Source of the DNA: Alphaproteobacteria bacterium | Lineage (GTDB): Bacteria; Myxococcota_A; UBA796; GCA-2862545 | NCBI GenBank assembly: GCA_020632875.1 | Contig: JACKET010000005.1 | Location: forward strand, 1-64,000 | Direction: 5' to 3' | Length of the DNA: 64,000 nt | Shown here: one piece after another, positions 40,078 to 46,820 of the stretch | Position numbering within the stretch: the stretch's first letter is position 1 | Layout: every line of letters starts with the position of its first letter | Made by a program: the position numbers and the translations under genes | The notes under the pieces: generated by a model | The model's database searches: none | What the model saw: only the letters and a program-made list of their open reading frames with translations | Told to the model about the DNA's origin: nothing

Positions 40078-40156
40078 GGCAGTCCCAGGATCCGGTTTCC
40101 CGGTGGGGCTGGGCGTCGTGTCAGGGCCGGGGGAAACCGGACCCTGCGGACGTGCC
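40078..40156. repeat. large hairpin, copy 1 of 3
   Basis: Left arm GGCAGTCCCAGGATCCGG continuing TTTCC, right arm GGAAACCGGACC continuing CTGCGGACGTGCC. About 22 base pairs form, with one A-C mismatch and two single-base bulges in the right arm. The loop is ~31 nt. In this copy the innermost stem is one pair longer than in the other two (TTTCC with GGAAA). Confidence 0.75.
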
Positions 40157-40462
40157 TGTCGGGATCGAGGAGTTCGGGAGAGCCACGGATCGGTAGGGCG
40201 CTCGAGGCCCGACCCGTGCGCGTGCGCGTGCCCGATGGAGCGTTGGAAGCGGGATCCCGGCCCGTCGTAGACGGCGGCGTCGCGGGTGTCGGCCGCGGGA
40301 TCCCGGCTCGTCGTAGAGGACGGGGATGGCGGGTGTCGACTGCGGGATCCCGGCTCGTCGCAGACGTCGGGGATGGCGGGTGTGAACGTCCGGTCTACCC
40401 TTGCTCCGCGCGCTGCGCGCGCTGCGCGGCTCGCCTATGGCGGCCTTGCGGTTCGTAGACCC

Positions 40463-40539
40463 GGCAGTCCCAGGATCCGGTTTCGTCTGGGTTCGGGCGT
40501 CCCGGCATGGCCTGGGAAACCGGACCCTGCGGACGTGCC
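40463..40539. repeat. large hairpin, copy 2 of 3
   Basis: The same stem (GTCCCAGGATCCGGTTTC against GAAACCGGACCCTGCGGAC, extended outward by GGCA/TGCC) with a 31-nt loop (40485-40515). It starts 385 bp after copy 1. The loop contains its own small CGGG-CGT-CCCG hairpin. Both arms are conserved while the loop has changed from copy 1. Confidence 0.75.
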
Positions 40540-40795
40540 TGTCGGGATCGAGGAGGTCGGGAGAGCCACGGATCGAAAGGGCGCTCGAGGCCCGACCCGT
40601 GCGCGTGCGCGTGCGCGTGCGCGTGCCCGATAGAGCGTTCGAAGCGGAATCCCGGCTCGTCGTAGACGGCGGGGTCGCGGGTGTCGGCCGCGGGATCCCG
40701 GCTCGTGGGAGACGGCGCGGATGGCGCGTGTGAACGTCCGGTCTACCCTTTCTCCGCGCGCGGAGCGCCTTTGGCGGCCTTGCGTTCGCAGACCC

Positions 40796-40872
40796 GGCAG
40801 TCCCAGGATCCGGTTTCGTCGGGGTTCGGGCGTCGCGGCAGGGCGGGGGAAACCGGACCCTGCGGACGTGCC
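40796..40872. repeat. large hairpin, copy 3 of 3
   Basis: Identical arms to copy 2 with a different loop sequence of the same length. It starts 333 bp after copy 2. The core upstream of it is degenerate (TTTGGCGGCCTTGCG in place of the longer form). Read on the minus strand this copy alone encodes a short CxxC peptide (WDCRVCERK), but copies 1 and 2 lose the second Cys and the frame, so the arms look selected as structure rather than as protein. Confidence 0.75.
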
Positions 40873-40905
40873 TGTCGGGAGTGGCGGGAGAGGACGGCCC
40901 GCCGC

Positions 40906-40961
40906 ACGCAGAGCCCGGTCGAACTGCGCCGGCGGTACGCAGAGCCGGGTCGAACTGCGCC
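40906..40961 (+). repeat. direct pair of 25-bp elements (left arm)
   Basis: Two copies of ACGCAGAGCC, C or G, GGTCGAACTGCGCC at 40906-40930 and 40937-40961, a 31-bp period. Each element has CGCAG near its start and CTGCG near its end, so it can fold on itself. The pair is mirrored 98 bp downstream. Confidence 0.7.
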
Positions 40962-41059
40962 GACCGCCTGGGTCTCCGGACGCGCTCGATGAATGATCGG
41001 CGTTCGCTCGTTCACCGATAGAGGCGGAAGGAACGATCGAGGGAGCCGGCATCGCGTCC

Positions 41060-41115
41060 GGCGCAGTTCAGGGGGACTCTGTGTCGAGCGGGCGCAGTTC
41101 GAGGGGACTCTGCGT
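41060..41115 (-). repeat. inverted pair of 25-bp elements (right arm)
   Basis: Two copies in the opposite orientation at 41060-41084 and 41091-41115, again 31 bp apart. Reverse-complemented, the outer one matches the first left-arm element at 22 of 25 positions and the inner one at about 18 of 25. Together with 40906-40961 this makes a 56-bp interrupted inverted repeat around a 98-bp centre. Confidence 0.7.
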
Positions 41116-41251
41116 AGATCGGCCGTCGTGGACCGAACCTCCATCTCGTCACGGGCGCCCAACCAGTAGAGGTGGAGGGTTCGCTTCGACGCGGACGGCC
41201 TGCAGCAGGGCAGTCGCGTCCTGGGAGGCGGTGACGCGGTAGGCTCCCGAC

Positions 41252-42178
41252 ATGCTCTGGCTCCTGCTCGCGTGCTCCGACCCTCCCGCGCCTCCGGCCG
41301 CTCCACCCGTCCAGACCCCCTCGGAGCCCCCGAAGCCCGCCGAGCCGCCTCCGCCCCCGCCGCCGCGGTCGGCGCCGCCCCCGCTGCCTCCTCCCGACCC
41401 GAAGGTCGTGAAGCTGTTCACCGGCGCCGAGACCATGATGCCGGGCCCGGCCTACGACACGCTCCAGAAGGCCGTTGCGATGGGGGAGCCCGCGCTCCCG
41501 TCGATCCTCGCGCTCGCCGTCGAGACCGACCACCCGAACCGGCTGTTCCTGCTGTGCGAGGCGATCGAGCGGATGGACGTGCGGGACGACCGCGTCGCGC
41601 TGTACCTCGAGCCGAAGCTCCGCTCCGACAGCCCGTTCGTGGTGTCGGTGTGTGGCCAGGCCGTCGCACACAGCCTGCCCGTCGGCTCCGAGGACCTGCC
41701 GCTCGTCTGGCGGCTCGTCACCGACCCGTCCATCGACTGCAACACCCGCCGGAACATCGCGGCGGCGCTGCGGGAGCCGGCCGCCTGCGAGACGATGGCG
41801 GCGATGTCGCTGCGGCCGGGGTGCGACCAGATGACCGGTGTGTACGGGCTCGGCTCGTGTCCCGGCAGCCAGGACCGCCTGCTGGCCATCGCGGGCGACG
41901 CGGGAGCCGGGCTCGACGTGCGGGAGGGCGCGCTGGCGATGCTCCGCCGGCTCGAGCCCGCACCCCAGGGCCGCGACCTCTACCTCTGGTGGATCCGCGC
42001 GGGCGACGAGCCGGGTCCGAGCAACTGCCGTGCCTTCGCGCTGGAGCTGCTCGCGGACGTGGGCACCCGCGACGACCTCCCGCTCCTCCGGCAGATCATC
42101 CGCGACGACCCCTACGACGGCGAGGGGATCGACGCGGTCAACGCCCGGAAGGCCATCCGGGCGATCGAGCGCCGCTGA
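41252..42178 (+). CDS. Pro-rich lipoprotein with HEAT-like repeats
   Basis: 308 residues. Lipoprotein signal MLWLLLAC, then a 40-residue Pro-rich linker that could span the peptidoglycan (residues ~10-48). The rest is helical with repeating units (MGEPALPSILALAVETDHPNRLFLLCEAIERMD, DSPFVVSVCGQAVAHSLPVG, LDVREGALAMLRRLEP, NCRAFALELLADVGTRDDLPLLRQIIRDDPYDGEGIDAVNARKAIRAIERR), like HEAT/armadillo repeats. Four Cys in the middle may pair. It is a probable scaffold at the envelope. It is convergent with the duplicated-domain gene at 42183 and follows the repeat array. Confidence 0.8.
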   Translation: MLWLLLACSDPPAPPAAPPVQTPSEPPKPAEPPPPPPPRSAPPPLPPPDPKVVKLFTGAETMMPGPAYDTLQKAVAMGEPALPSILALAVETDHPNRLFLLCEAIERMDVRDDRVALYLEPKLRSDSPFVVSVCGQAVAHSLPVGSEDLPLVWRLVTDPSIDCNTRRNIAAALREPAACETMAAMSLRPGCDQMTGVYGLGSCPGSQDRLLAIAGDAGAGLDVREGALAMLRRLEPAPQGRDLYLWWIRAGDEPGPSNCRAFALELLADVGTRDDLPLLRQIIRDDPYDGEGIDAVNARKAIRAIERR

Positions 42179-42182
42179 CCGG

Positions 42183-42857
42183 TCAGAAGACCCGGAGGCC
42201 GCGGTCCTGCTGGACCTCTGCCGCCAGCTGCTGGCCGCACCCGATGTCGACCCAGTCCTCGCTCCACACGTCGCCCACGAAGCTGGTGACGCGCACGTGG
42301 TGGGTGCCGGGTGCGAGGTCCCACACGACCTGCTGGCTCTCGAAGTTGCGGCTCTCGATGACCTTCTGGCCGTCGACGTACACGTCGTACCAGGCGTTCT
42401 GGAACGGCGAGATGCCGAGCGAGCCCGCCGTGCACACCCGGGGCGGGGGCGCGGGGCGGTGGCCGTATTGGGGCGGCGGCGGGGGAGGCGCGGCCCAGCG
42501 GGTGAGCAGCGACAGGCCCGCGCGGTCGTGCACCTCGCCCACCAGGACCTCGCCGCAGCGGACATCGAGGATCTCCTCGCTCCACACGCGCCCCATGAAG
42601 TTGGTGACGCGGACGTGGTGCCGGCCGGGCGCGAGCGCGATGGCCTGCTGGCCGTCCATCACGCGCGACTCGATGCGCTGCACGCCGTCGACGTACACGT
42701 CGAACCACTCGTTGCGGGCCGCGGACACGCGCAGCTCGCCCGCTTCGCACACCTGGGGCGGCGGCGGAGGCCGGTGGTGATCGGGCCGATGCGAGTGGGG
42801 ATTCGCGAAGGCGGTGGAGACGGGGAGCGCGGCGAGGAGGAGGGCGAAGAGGCGCAT
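42183..42857 (-). CDS. secreted protein with two PEGA-like repeat domains
   Basis: 224 residues. Signal peptide MRLFALLLAALPVSTAFA, then a His/Pro-rich stretch (HSHRPDHHRPPPPP) that could bind metal. Two copies of an ~85-residue domain follow (residues ~36-118 and ~140-224). Each starts CxAGxLxxS, then NxWxDVYVDGxxxIESR, APGxHHVRVTxFxGxVWSE, and ends near VxCG. This is an internal duplication with the surface-display pattern of PEGA-type domains, separated by a Pro-rich hinge. Function is unknown; adhesion or matrix binding is plausible. Confidence 0.8.
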   Translation of the reverse strand: MRLFALLLAALPVSTAFANPHSHRPDHHRPPPPPQVCEAGELRVSAARNEWFDVYVDGVQRIESRVMDGQQAIALAPGRHHVRVTNFMGRVWSEEILDVRCGEVLVGEVHDRAGLSLLTRWAAPPPPPPQYGHRPAPPPRVCTAGSLGISPFQNAWYDVYVDGQKVIESRNFESQQVVWDLAPGTHHVRVTSFVGDVWSEDWVDIGCGQQLAAEVQQDRGLRVF

Positions 42858-42933
42858 GGGGTCGTCCTTGTCGTGATTCGGTCGAGGGACGCGCGGCGCT
42901 GCGTCGCCATTCGCCGCGCCGTGTCTCGGCCTG

Positions 42934-44175
42934 TCACACGCGGATCGGACCCGGCAGCGTCAGGACCACGCGGAGGCCCGGGCCCGCCGGGTTGTCCTCG
43001 AGGGCCACGGCGCCCTGTGCCTGCTCGACGATGCGCTTCACGATGGGCAGCCCGATGCCGTGGCCGCTGACCGGGCCGCGTCGCGCGCCGAGGCGCTGGA
43101 AGGGCAGCATCACGCGCTCCCGCTCGGATGCCGGCACCCCGATGCCGTCGTCGGTCACCGTGATCCGCACGTCGTCGCCGGCCTCTTCGCCGCGGAGGAC
43201 GACGGCCACCGTGTGCCCGGGCCGCGGGTTCCGGACCGCGTTCGCGATGAGGTGGGCGAACGCCTGGCGCAGCCGCGCCGGGTTCGCGACGACGGATGGC
43301 ATGGGCTCGATCGTGACGCTGGCAGGATGCGCGTCGAGCAGGTCGGACAGATCGACGAGCGCGTCGCGCGCGATGTCGGCGGGGTCGATGATCCCGGCGG
43401 GTGCCGGCTCGCCGAGCTTCGTGTAGCGGAGCAGGTCGTCGACCATCGCGCTCATCCGGGTGGCCGCCGCGTGCGCGTTGGACAGCGGCTCGCGCGCTTC
43501 GGCGTCGACCCCGTCGGAGTCGAGGACGACGCCCACGAACCCGCGGATGGAGCGCACGGGCTCCATCAGGTCGTGCGAGACGACGAAGGACAGCTCGTCG
43601 AGCGCCCGCCGCTCGCGCTCCGCGGCCGCGGATTCGGCCTGGAAGGCGAGCTCGAGCTGCTTCCGGACCCACCACAGCACCCACGTGGATCCCGCCAGCG
43701 GGAGGATGGTCGACACCCCCATCCGGATCCAGCTGGCCCGGTCGCCAGGCGCGTTCGGGATCGCCAGCCAGCCGTCGAGGTGGGCGATGCCGATGCCGAC
43801 GTAGGCGAGCGTCATGCCGGTCACGGCGATGGCGCTCCCCACGTGCCCGAAGAAGAACGTGCAGGCGACCGCCGCACCCATGAAGTACACGCCGGTCCCG
43901 ATGGTCGGCCCGAAGTTGGCGAGTGCCAGGACCGACATCCCGAGGAACCCGTAGGAGAGGATGCCCGCGCGGACCTGCCGCCTCACGCGGGGCATCCAGA
44001 GCCCGGCGACCATGACGACGCAGAGTGCCGCTTCGACGAGGATCAGCGGCTGGCCGCGGTCGAGGTACGTGAGGCCGAACCCGATGACGATGGCGGGAGC
44101 GAAGCCCAACAGGATCCGCGCGACGAAGCGCAGCGCGGCGTCGTCGAGGGCCTGGAGTCGGGAGGGCTCGTTCAC
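42934..44175 (-). CDS. membrane sensor histidine kinase
   Basis: 413 residues. Five to six membrane helices cover residues ~18-180 (ILLGFAPAIVIGFGLTYL, LILVEAALCVVMVAGLW, and others), with little periplasmic domain, so the signal is probably sensed in the membrane. A HisKA dimerisation domain has FVVSHDLMEPVRSIRGF with the phospho-His. The ATPase domain has the N box HLIANAVRNP, then DDGIGVP and GHGIGLPIVKRIVEQ. No response regulator is adjacent, so this is an orphan kinase. The stop lies 76 bp from the duplicated-domain gene. Confidence 0.92.
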   Translation of the reverse strand: MNEPSRLQALDDAALRFVARILLGFAPAIVIGFGLTYLDRGQPLILVEAALCVVMVAGLWMPRVRRQVRAGILSYGFLGMSVLALANFGPTIGTGVYFMGAAVACTFFFGHVGSAIAVTGMTLAYVGIGIAHLDGWLAIPNAPGDRASWIRMGVSTILPLAGSTWVLWWVRKQLELAFQAESAAAERERRALDELSFVVSHDLMEPVRSIRGFVGVVLDSDGVDAEAREPLSNAHAAATRMSAMVDDLLRYTKLGEPAPAGIIDPADIARDALVDLSDLLDAHPASVTIEPMPSVVANPARLRQAFAHLIANAVRNPRPGHTVAVVLRGEEAGDDVRITVTDDGIGVPASERERVMLPFQRLGARRGPVSGHGIGLPIVKRIVEQAQGAVALEDNPAGPGLRVVLTLPGPIRV

Positions 44176-44230
44176 CGGGCCCTCCTATGCCGCCCTCCGA
44201 CGGGGGGGACGACAGGGGGATTTCAGGGAT

Positions 44231-46252
44231 TCACAGGGACGCGGCGACCCGCGCCCCCTGGTCGATCGCGCGCTTCGCGTCGAGCTCGCGCGCCTCGTCG
44301 GCCCCCCCGATGCGGTGGACCCGGTACCCGGCAGCTCGCAGTGGCTCCTCGAGGCGGCGGTCGGGCTCCTGGCCGGCGCAGACGATGACGTGATCGACCT
44401 CGAGCACCCGCTTCTTCCCGTCGATCGTGACGTGCAGGCCGGTGGCGTCGATGCGCTCGTACTCGCACGACGACAGCATCTCGACGCCCGCGTGGGCGAG
44501 CTGGGCGCGGTGGATCCAGCCCGTCGTCTTGCCGAGACCCCGGCCGAGCTTGCCGGGACGGCGCTGGCAGAGGTGGATGGTGCGCGCGGGCGCCGGGTGG
44601 GTGGGCGCGATCAGGGCGCCGGGCGTGGCGTGGTCGCGGTCGACGCCCCAGTGCGCGAGCCAGTCTTCGAGGGGCGGCTCTTCGTGGGCGGGGGCGGCGA
44701 GGAACTCGGCGACGTCGAACCCGATGCCGCCCGCGCCGATGATGGCGACGCGCGGCCCGACCTCGGCGCCACCCGACAGCACGTCGACGTACGACAGCAC
44801 GTTGGGGCCGTCTTCGCCGGGGAGGCGCGTGCGGCGCGGCGTGACGCCGGTGGCGAGCACGACGTGGTCCCACTTCTCGCCGGCGAGGGACTCGGACGTG
44901 ACGCGCTCACCGAGCTTCAGCTCGACGCCGAGCAGCTCGAGGCGCCGCGAGAAGTACCGGAGCGTCTCGCGGAACTCCTCTTTGCCCGGGATCTTCTTGG
45001 CCATGTTGAACTGGCCGCCGATCTCGGGGGCGGCGTCGAACAGCGTGACGCGGAAGCCTCGCTCGGCGGCGACCGTCGCCGCGGAGAGGCCCGCGGGACC
45101 GGCCCCGATGACCGCCACCCGCCCGTCGACGGACCGCGTGCGGTACACGAGCTCGGTCTCGTGGCAGGCGCGCGGGTTCACGAGGCAGCTCGCGCGGCGG
45201 TTCTGGAAGACGTGGTCGAGGCACGCCTGGTTGCACGCGATGCACGTGTTGATCTCGTCGCTCCGCCCGCTCGCGGCCTTGTCGACCCACTCGGGATCCG
45301 CGAGCAGCGGCCGGGCCATCGACACCATGTCGGCATCCCCGCGCGCGAGGACGTCCTCGGCGACCTGCGGCATGTTGATCCGATTGCTCGTGATCAATGG
45401 GACGCTGACCTCGTCGCGGAGCTTGCGCGTGACCCAGGTGAACGCGGCCCGCGGCACGAGCGTCGCGATGGTGGGGACCCGCGCCTCGTGCCAGCCGATG
45501 CCCGTGTTGATCATCGAGACGCCCGCGCCCTCGAGCGCCTTCGCGAGCTGCACGACCTCGGGCCACGTGCTGCCGTCGGGGATGAGGTCGATCATCGAGA
45601 GCCGGAAGATCACGATGAAGTCGGGACCGGTCTCTTCACGCACCCGGCGCACGATCTCGAGGGCGAAGCGGATGCGGTTCTCGTAGCTGCCGCCCCACTC
45701 GTCGGTGCGCTGGTTCGTGTGCCGCGCGATGAACTGGTTGATGAGATAGCCCTCGGAACCCATGATCTCGACGCCGTCGTACCCGGCGAGCTGGGCGAGG
45801 GCGGCCGACTTCGCGAACTGCTCGACCGTGCGGCGGACGCCGCGGCCCGTCAGGGTGAACGGCGTGAACGGGGTGATGGGGCTCTTGATGCGCGACGGGG
45901 CCACCGAGAGCGGGTGGTACGCGTAGCGGCCCGCGTGGAGGATCTGCATGGCGATGCGCCCGCCGGCCTCGTGCACCATGTCGGTCACGACGCGGTGCCT
46001 GCGGGCCTCGCGCTGGGTCGTGAGCTTCGCGGCGAACGGCTTCAGCCAGCCGCGCCGGCTCGGCGCCACGCCGCCGGTCACCATCAGGGCCACACCGCCG
46101 CGGGCGCGCTCTGCGAAGTAGGCGCCGAGGCGCTCGAATCCGCCGCGCTCCTCTTCGAGCCCCACGTGCATCGAGCCCATCAGCACGCGGTTCTTCAGCG
46201 TGACCGAGCCGACCTGGAGCGGCGAGAGCAGGGTGGGGTAGGGCGGCTTCAT
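44231..46252 (-). CDS. fadH: 2,4-dienoyl-CoA reductase (NADPH), FadH-type
   Basis: 673 residues, the normal length. N-terminal old-yellow-enzyme barrel (LLSPLQVGSVTLKNRVLMGSMHVG; HAGRYAYHP; FIARHTNQRTDEWGGSYENRIRF; MARPLLADPEWV). The Fe-S Cys cluster is CIACNQACLDHVFQNRRASCLVNPRAC. FAD and NADPH Rossmann motifs are at VAVIGAGPAGLSAATVAAERG and VAIIGAGGIGFDVAEFLA. The enzyme reduces 2,4-dienoyl-CoA to 3-enoyl-CoA, needed to degrade polyunsaturated fatty acids. It is divergent from a hotdog protein that might remove CoA from products. Confidence 0.93.
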   Translation of the reverse strand: MKPPYPTLLSPLQVGSVTLKNRVLMGSMHVGLEEERGGFERLGAYFAERARGGVALMVTGGVAPSRRGWLKPFAAKLTTQREARRHRVVTDMVHEAGGRIAMQILHAGRYAYHPLSVAPSRIKSPITPFTPFTLTGRGVRRTVEQFAKSAALAQLAGYDGVEIMGSEGYLINQFIARHTNQRTDEWGGSYENRIRFALEIVRRVREETGPDFIVIFRLSMIDLIPDGSTWPEVVQLAKALEGAGVSMINTGIGWHEARVPTIATLVPRAAFTWVTRKLRDEVSVPLITSNRINMPQVAEDVLARGDADMVSMARPLLADPEWVDKAASGRSDEINTCIACNQACLDHVFQNRRASCLVNPRACHETELVYRTRSVDGRVAVIGAGPAGLSAATVAAERGFRVTLFDAAPEIGGQFNMAKKIPGKEEFRETLRYFSRRLELLGVELKLGERVTSESLAGEKWDHVVLATGVTPRRTRLPGEDGPNVLSYVDVLSGGAEVGPRVAIIGAGGIGFDVAEFLAAPAHEEPPLEDWLAHWGVDRDHATPGALIAPTHPAPARTIHLCQRRPGKLGRGLGKTTGWIHRAQLAHAGVEMLSSCEYERIDATGLHVTIDGKKRVLEVDHVIVCAGQEPDRRLEEPLRAAGYRVHRIGGADEARELDAKRAIDQGARVAASL

Positions 46253-46303
46253 TCTTCCTCCGGCCGGGTGGCCTTATCCCAGACCGACAGGTACGTGTCC
46301 CGC

Positions 46304-46765
46304 ATGGATCCGACCCTGCTGCTGTCGCTCTACCGCAAGCTCGCGCCACTCCCGGGTGGAAAACGGCTGTTTTCCAGGCTCGTCGGGCGCGCGGCGCCGT
46401 ACACGGGCACGCTCCCGTTCGTCGTCGAAGAGCTCGACGCGGGCAAGGCGCAGGTGAAGCTGTTCGATCGGAAGATCGCCAGGAATCACCTGAAGAGCCT
46501 GCACGCCATCGCGCTGATGAACCTGGGCGAGGTGTCGACCGGGCTCGCGATGTACTCGACGCTCCCGCGGGGCGCGCGCGGCATCATCACCGACCTCGGC
46601 ATGACCTACCTGAAGAAGGCCCGCGGCCCGATCACGGCGACCTGCGTGGTCGATCCGCCCAAGGGCAGCGGTCGGCAGGACATGGTCGTCGAGTCGGTCC
46701 TCCGCAACGCAGACGGCATCGAAGTGGCCCGGGCCCGCGCCGTGTGGCGGATCGACCTCCCGTAG
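46304..46765 (+). CDS. DUF4442 hotdog-fold (putative thioesterase) protein
   Basis: 153 residues from ATG 46304; the frame is open far upstream, but that part is antisense to fadH. The sequence RNHLKSLHAIALMNLGEVSTGLAMYSTLPRGARGIITDLGMTYLKKARGPITATC follows the DUF4442 pattern, where the Asn-His and Glu positions lie near the active site of hotdog thioesterases. Residues ~115-150 form the last strands. It is likely to hydrolyse an acyl-CoA or related thioester, in keeping with the divergent beta-oxidation gene. Confidence 0.85.
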   Translation: MDPTLLLSLYRKLAPLPGGKRLFSRLVGRAAPYTGTLPFVVEELDAGKAQVKLFDRKIARNHLKSLHAIALMNLGEVSTGLAMYSTLPRGARGIITDLGMTYLKKARGPITATCVVDPPKGSGRQDMVVESVLRNADGIEVARARAVWRIDLP

Positions 46766-46820
46766 CGCCGCGCGGCCGCCAGCCGAGACGCGGAGCGCCG
46801 ACGGGTGTAGTGTCCCGGCC

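Larger units (their letters stand above)
39846..41251. repeat. gene-free layered repeat array
   Basis: 1.4 kb without a supportable gene; open frames here are not shared between the repeat copies. It contains (a) a core that recurs four times with GGCTCGCCTATGGCGGCC-like sequence at about 39883, 40043, 40428 and (degenerate) 40762; (b) three large hairpins, listed separately; (c) 46- to 47-bp sub-repeats starting CGGGATCCCGGCTCGTCG at about 39958, 40250, 40296, 40343, 40645 and 40691; (d) a GTGCGC tract of two units near 40215 and four or five near 40600; (e) two inverted pairs of 25-bp elements at 40906-41115. The last ~130 bp before the next gene are unique sequence where its promoter must lie. 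Confidence 0.8.

Noticed and set aside
40078..40872. Integron attC sites or tRNA-like structures in the large hairpins
   Set aside because: No conserved attC core (GTTRRRY and RYYYAAC), no integrase or cassette genes, and no tRNA cloverleaf.
40906..41115. CRISPR-like repeats (25-bp units spaced 31 bp apart)
   Set aside because: Only two units per side, 6-bp gaps instead of 30-bp spacers, and one pair inverted; no cas genes in the window.
40743..41306. Minus-strand reading with a CxxC zinc-ribbon-like end (WDCRVCERK) in the repeat array
   Set aside because: Its first half is antisense to the lipoprotein gene at 41252, and the other repeat copies lose the second Cys and the frame.
43961..46303. 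Long plus-strand frame before the hotdog gene
   Set aside because: It is antisense to fadH and the histidine kinase; the DUF4442 similarity begins only at 46304.
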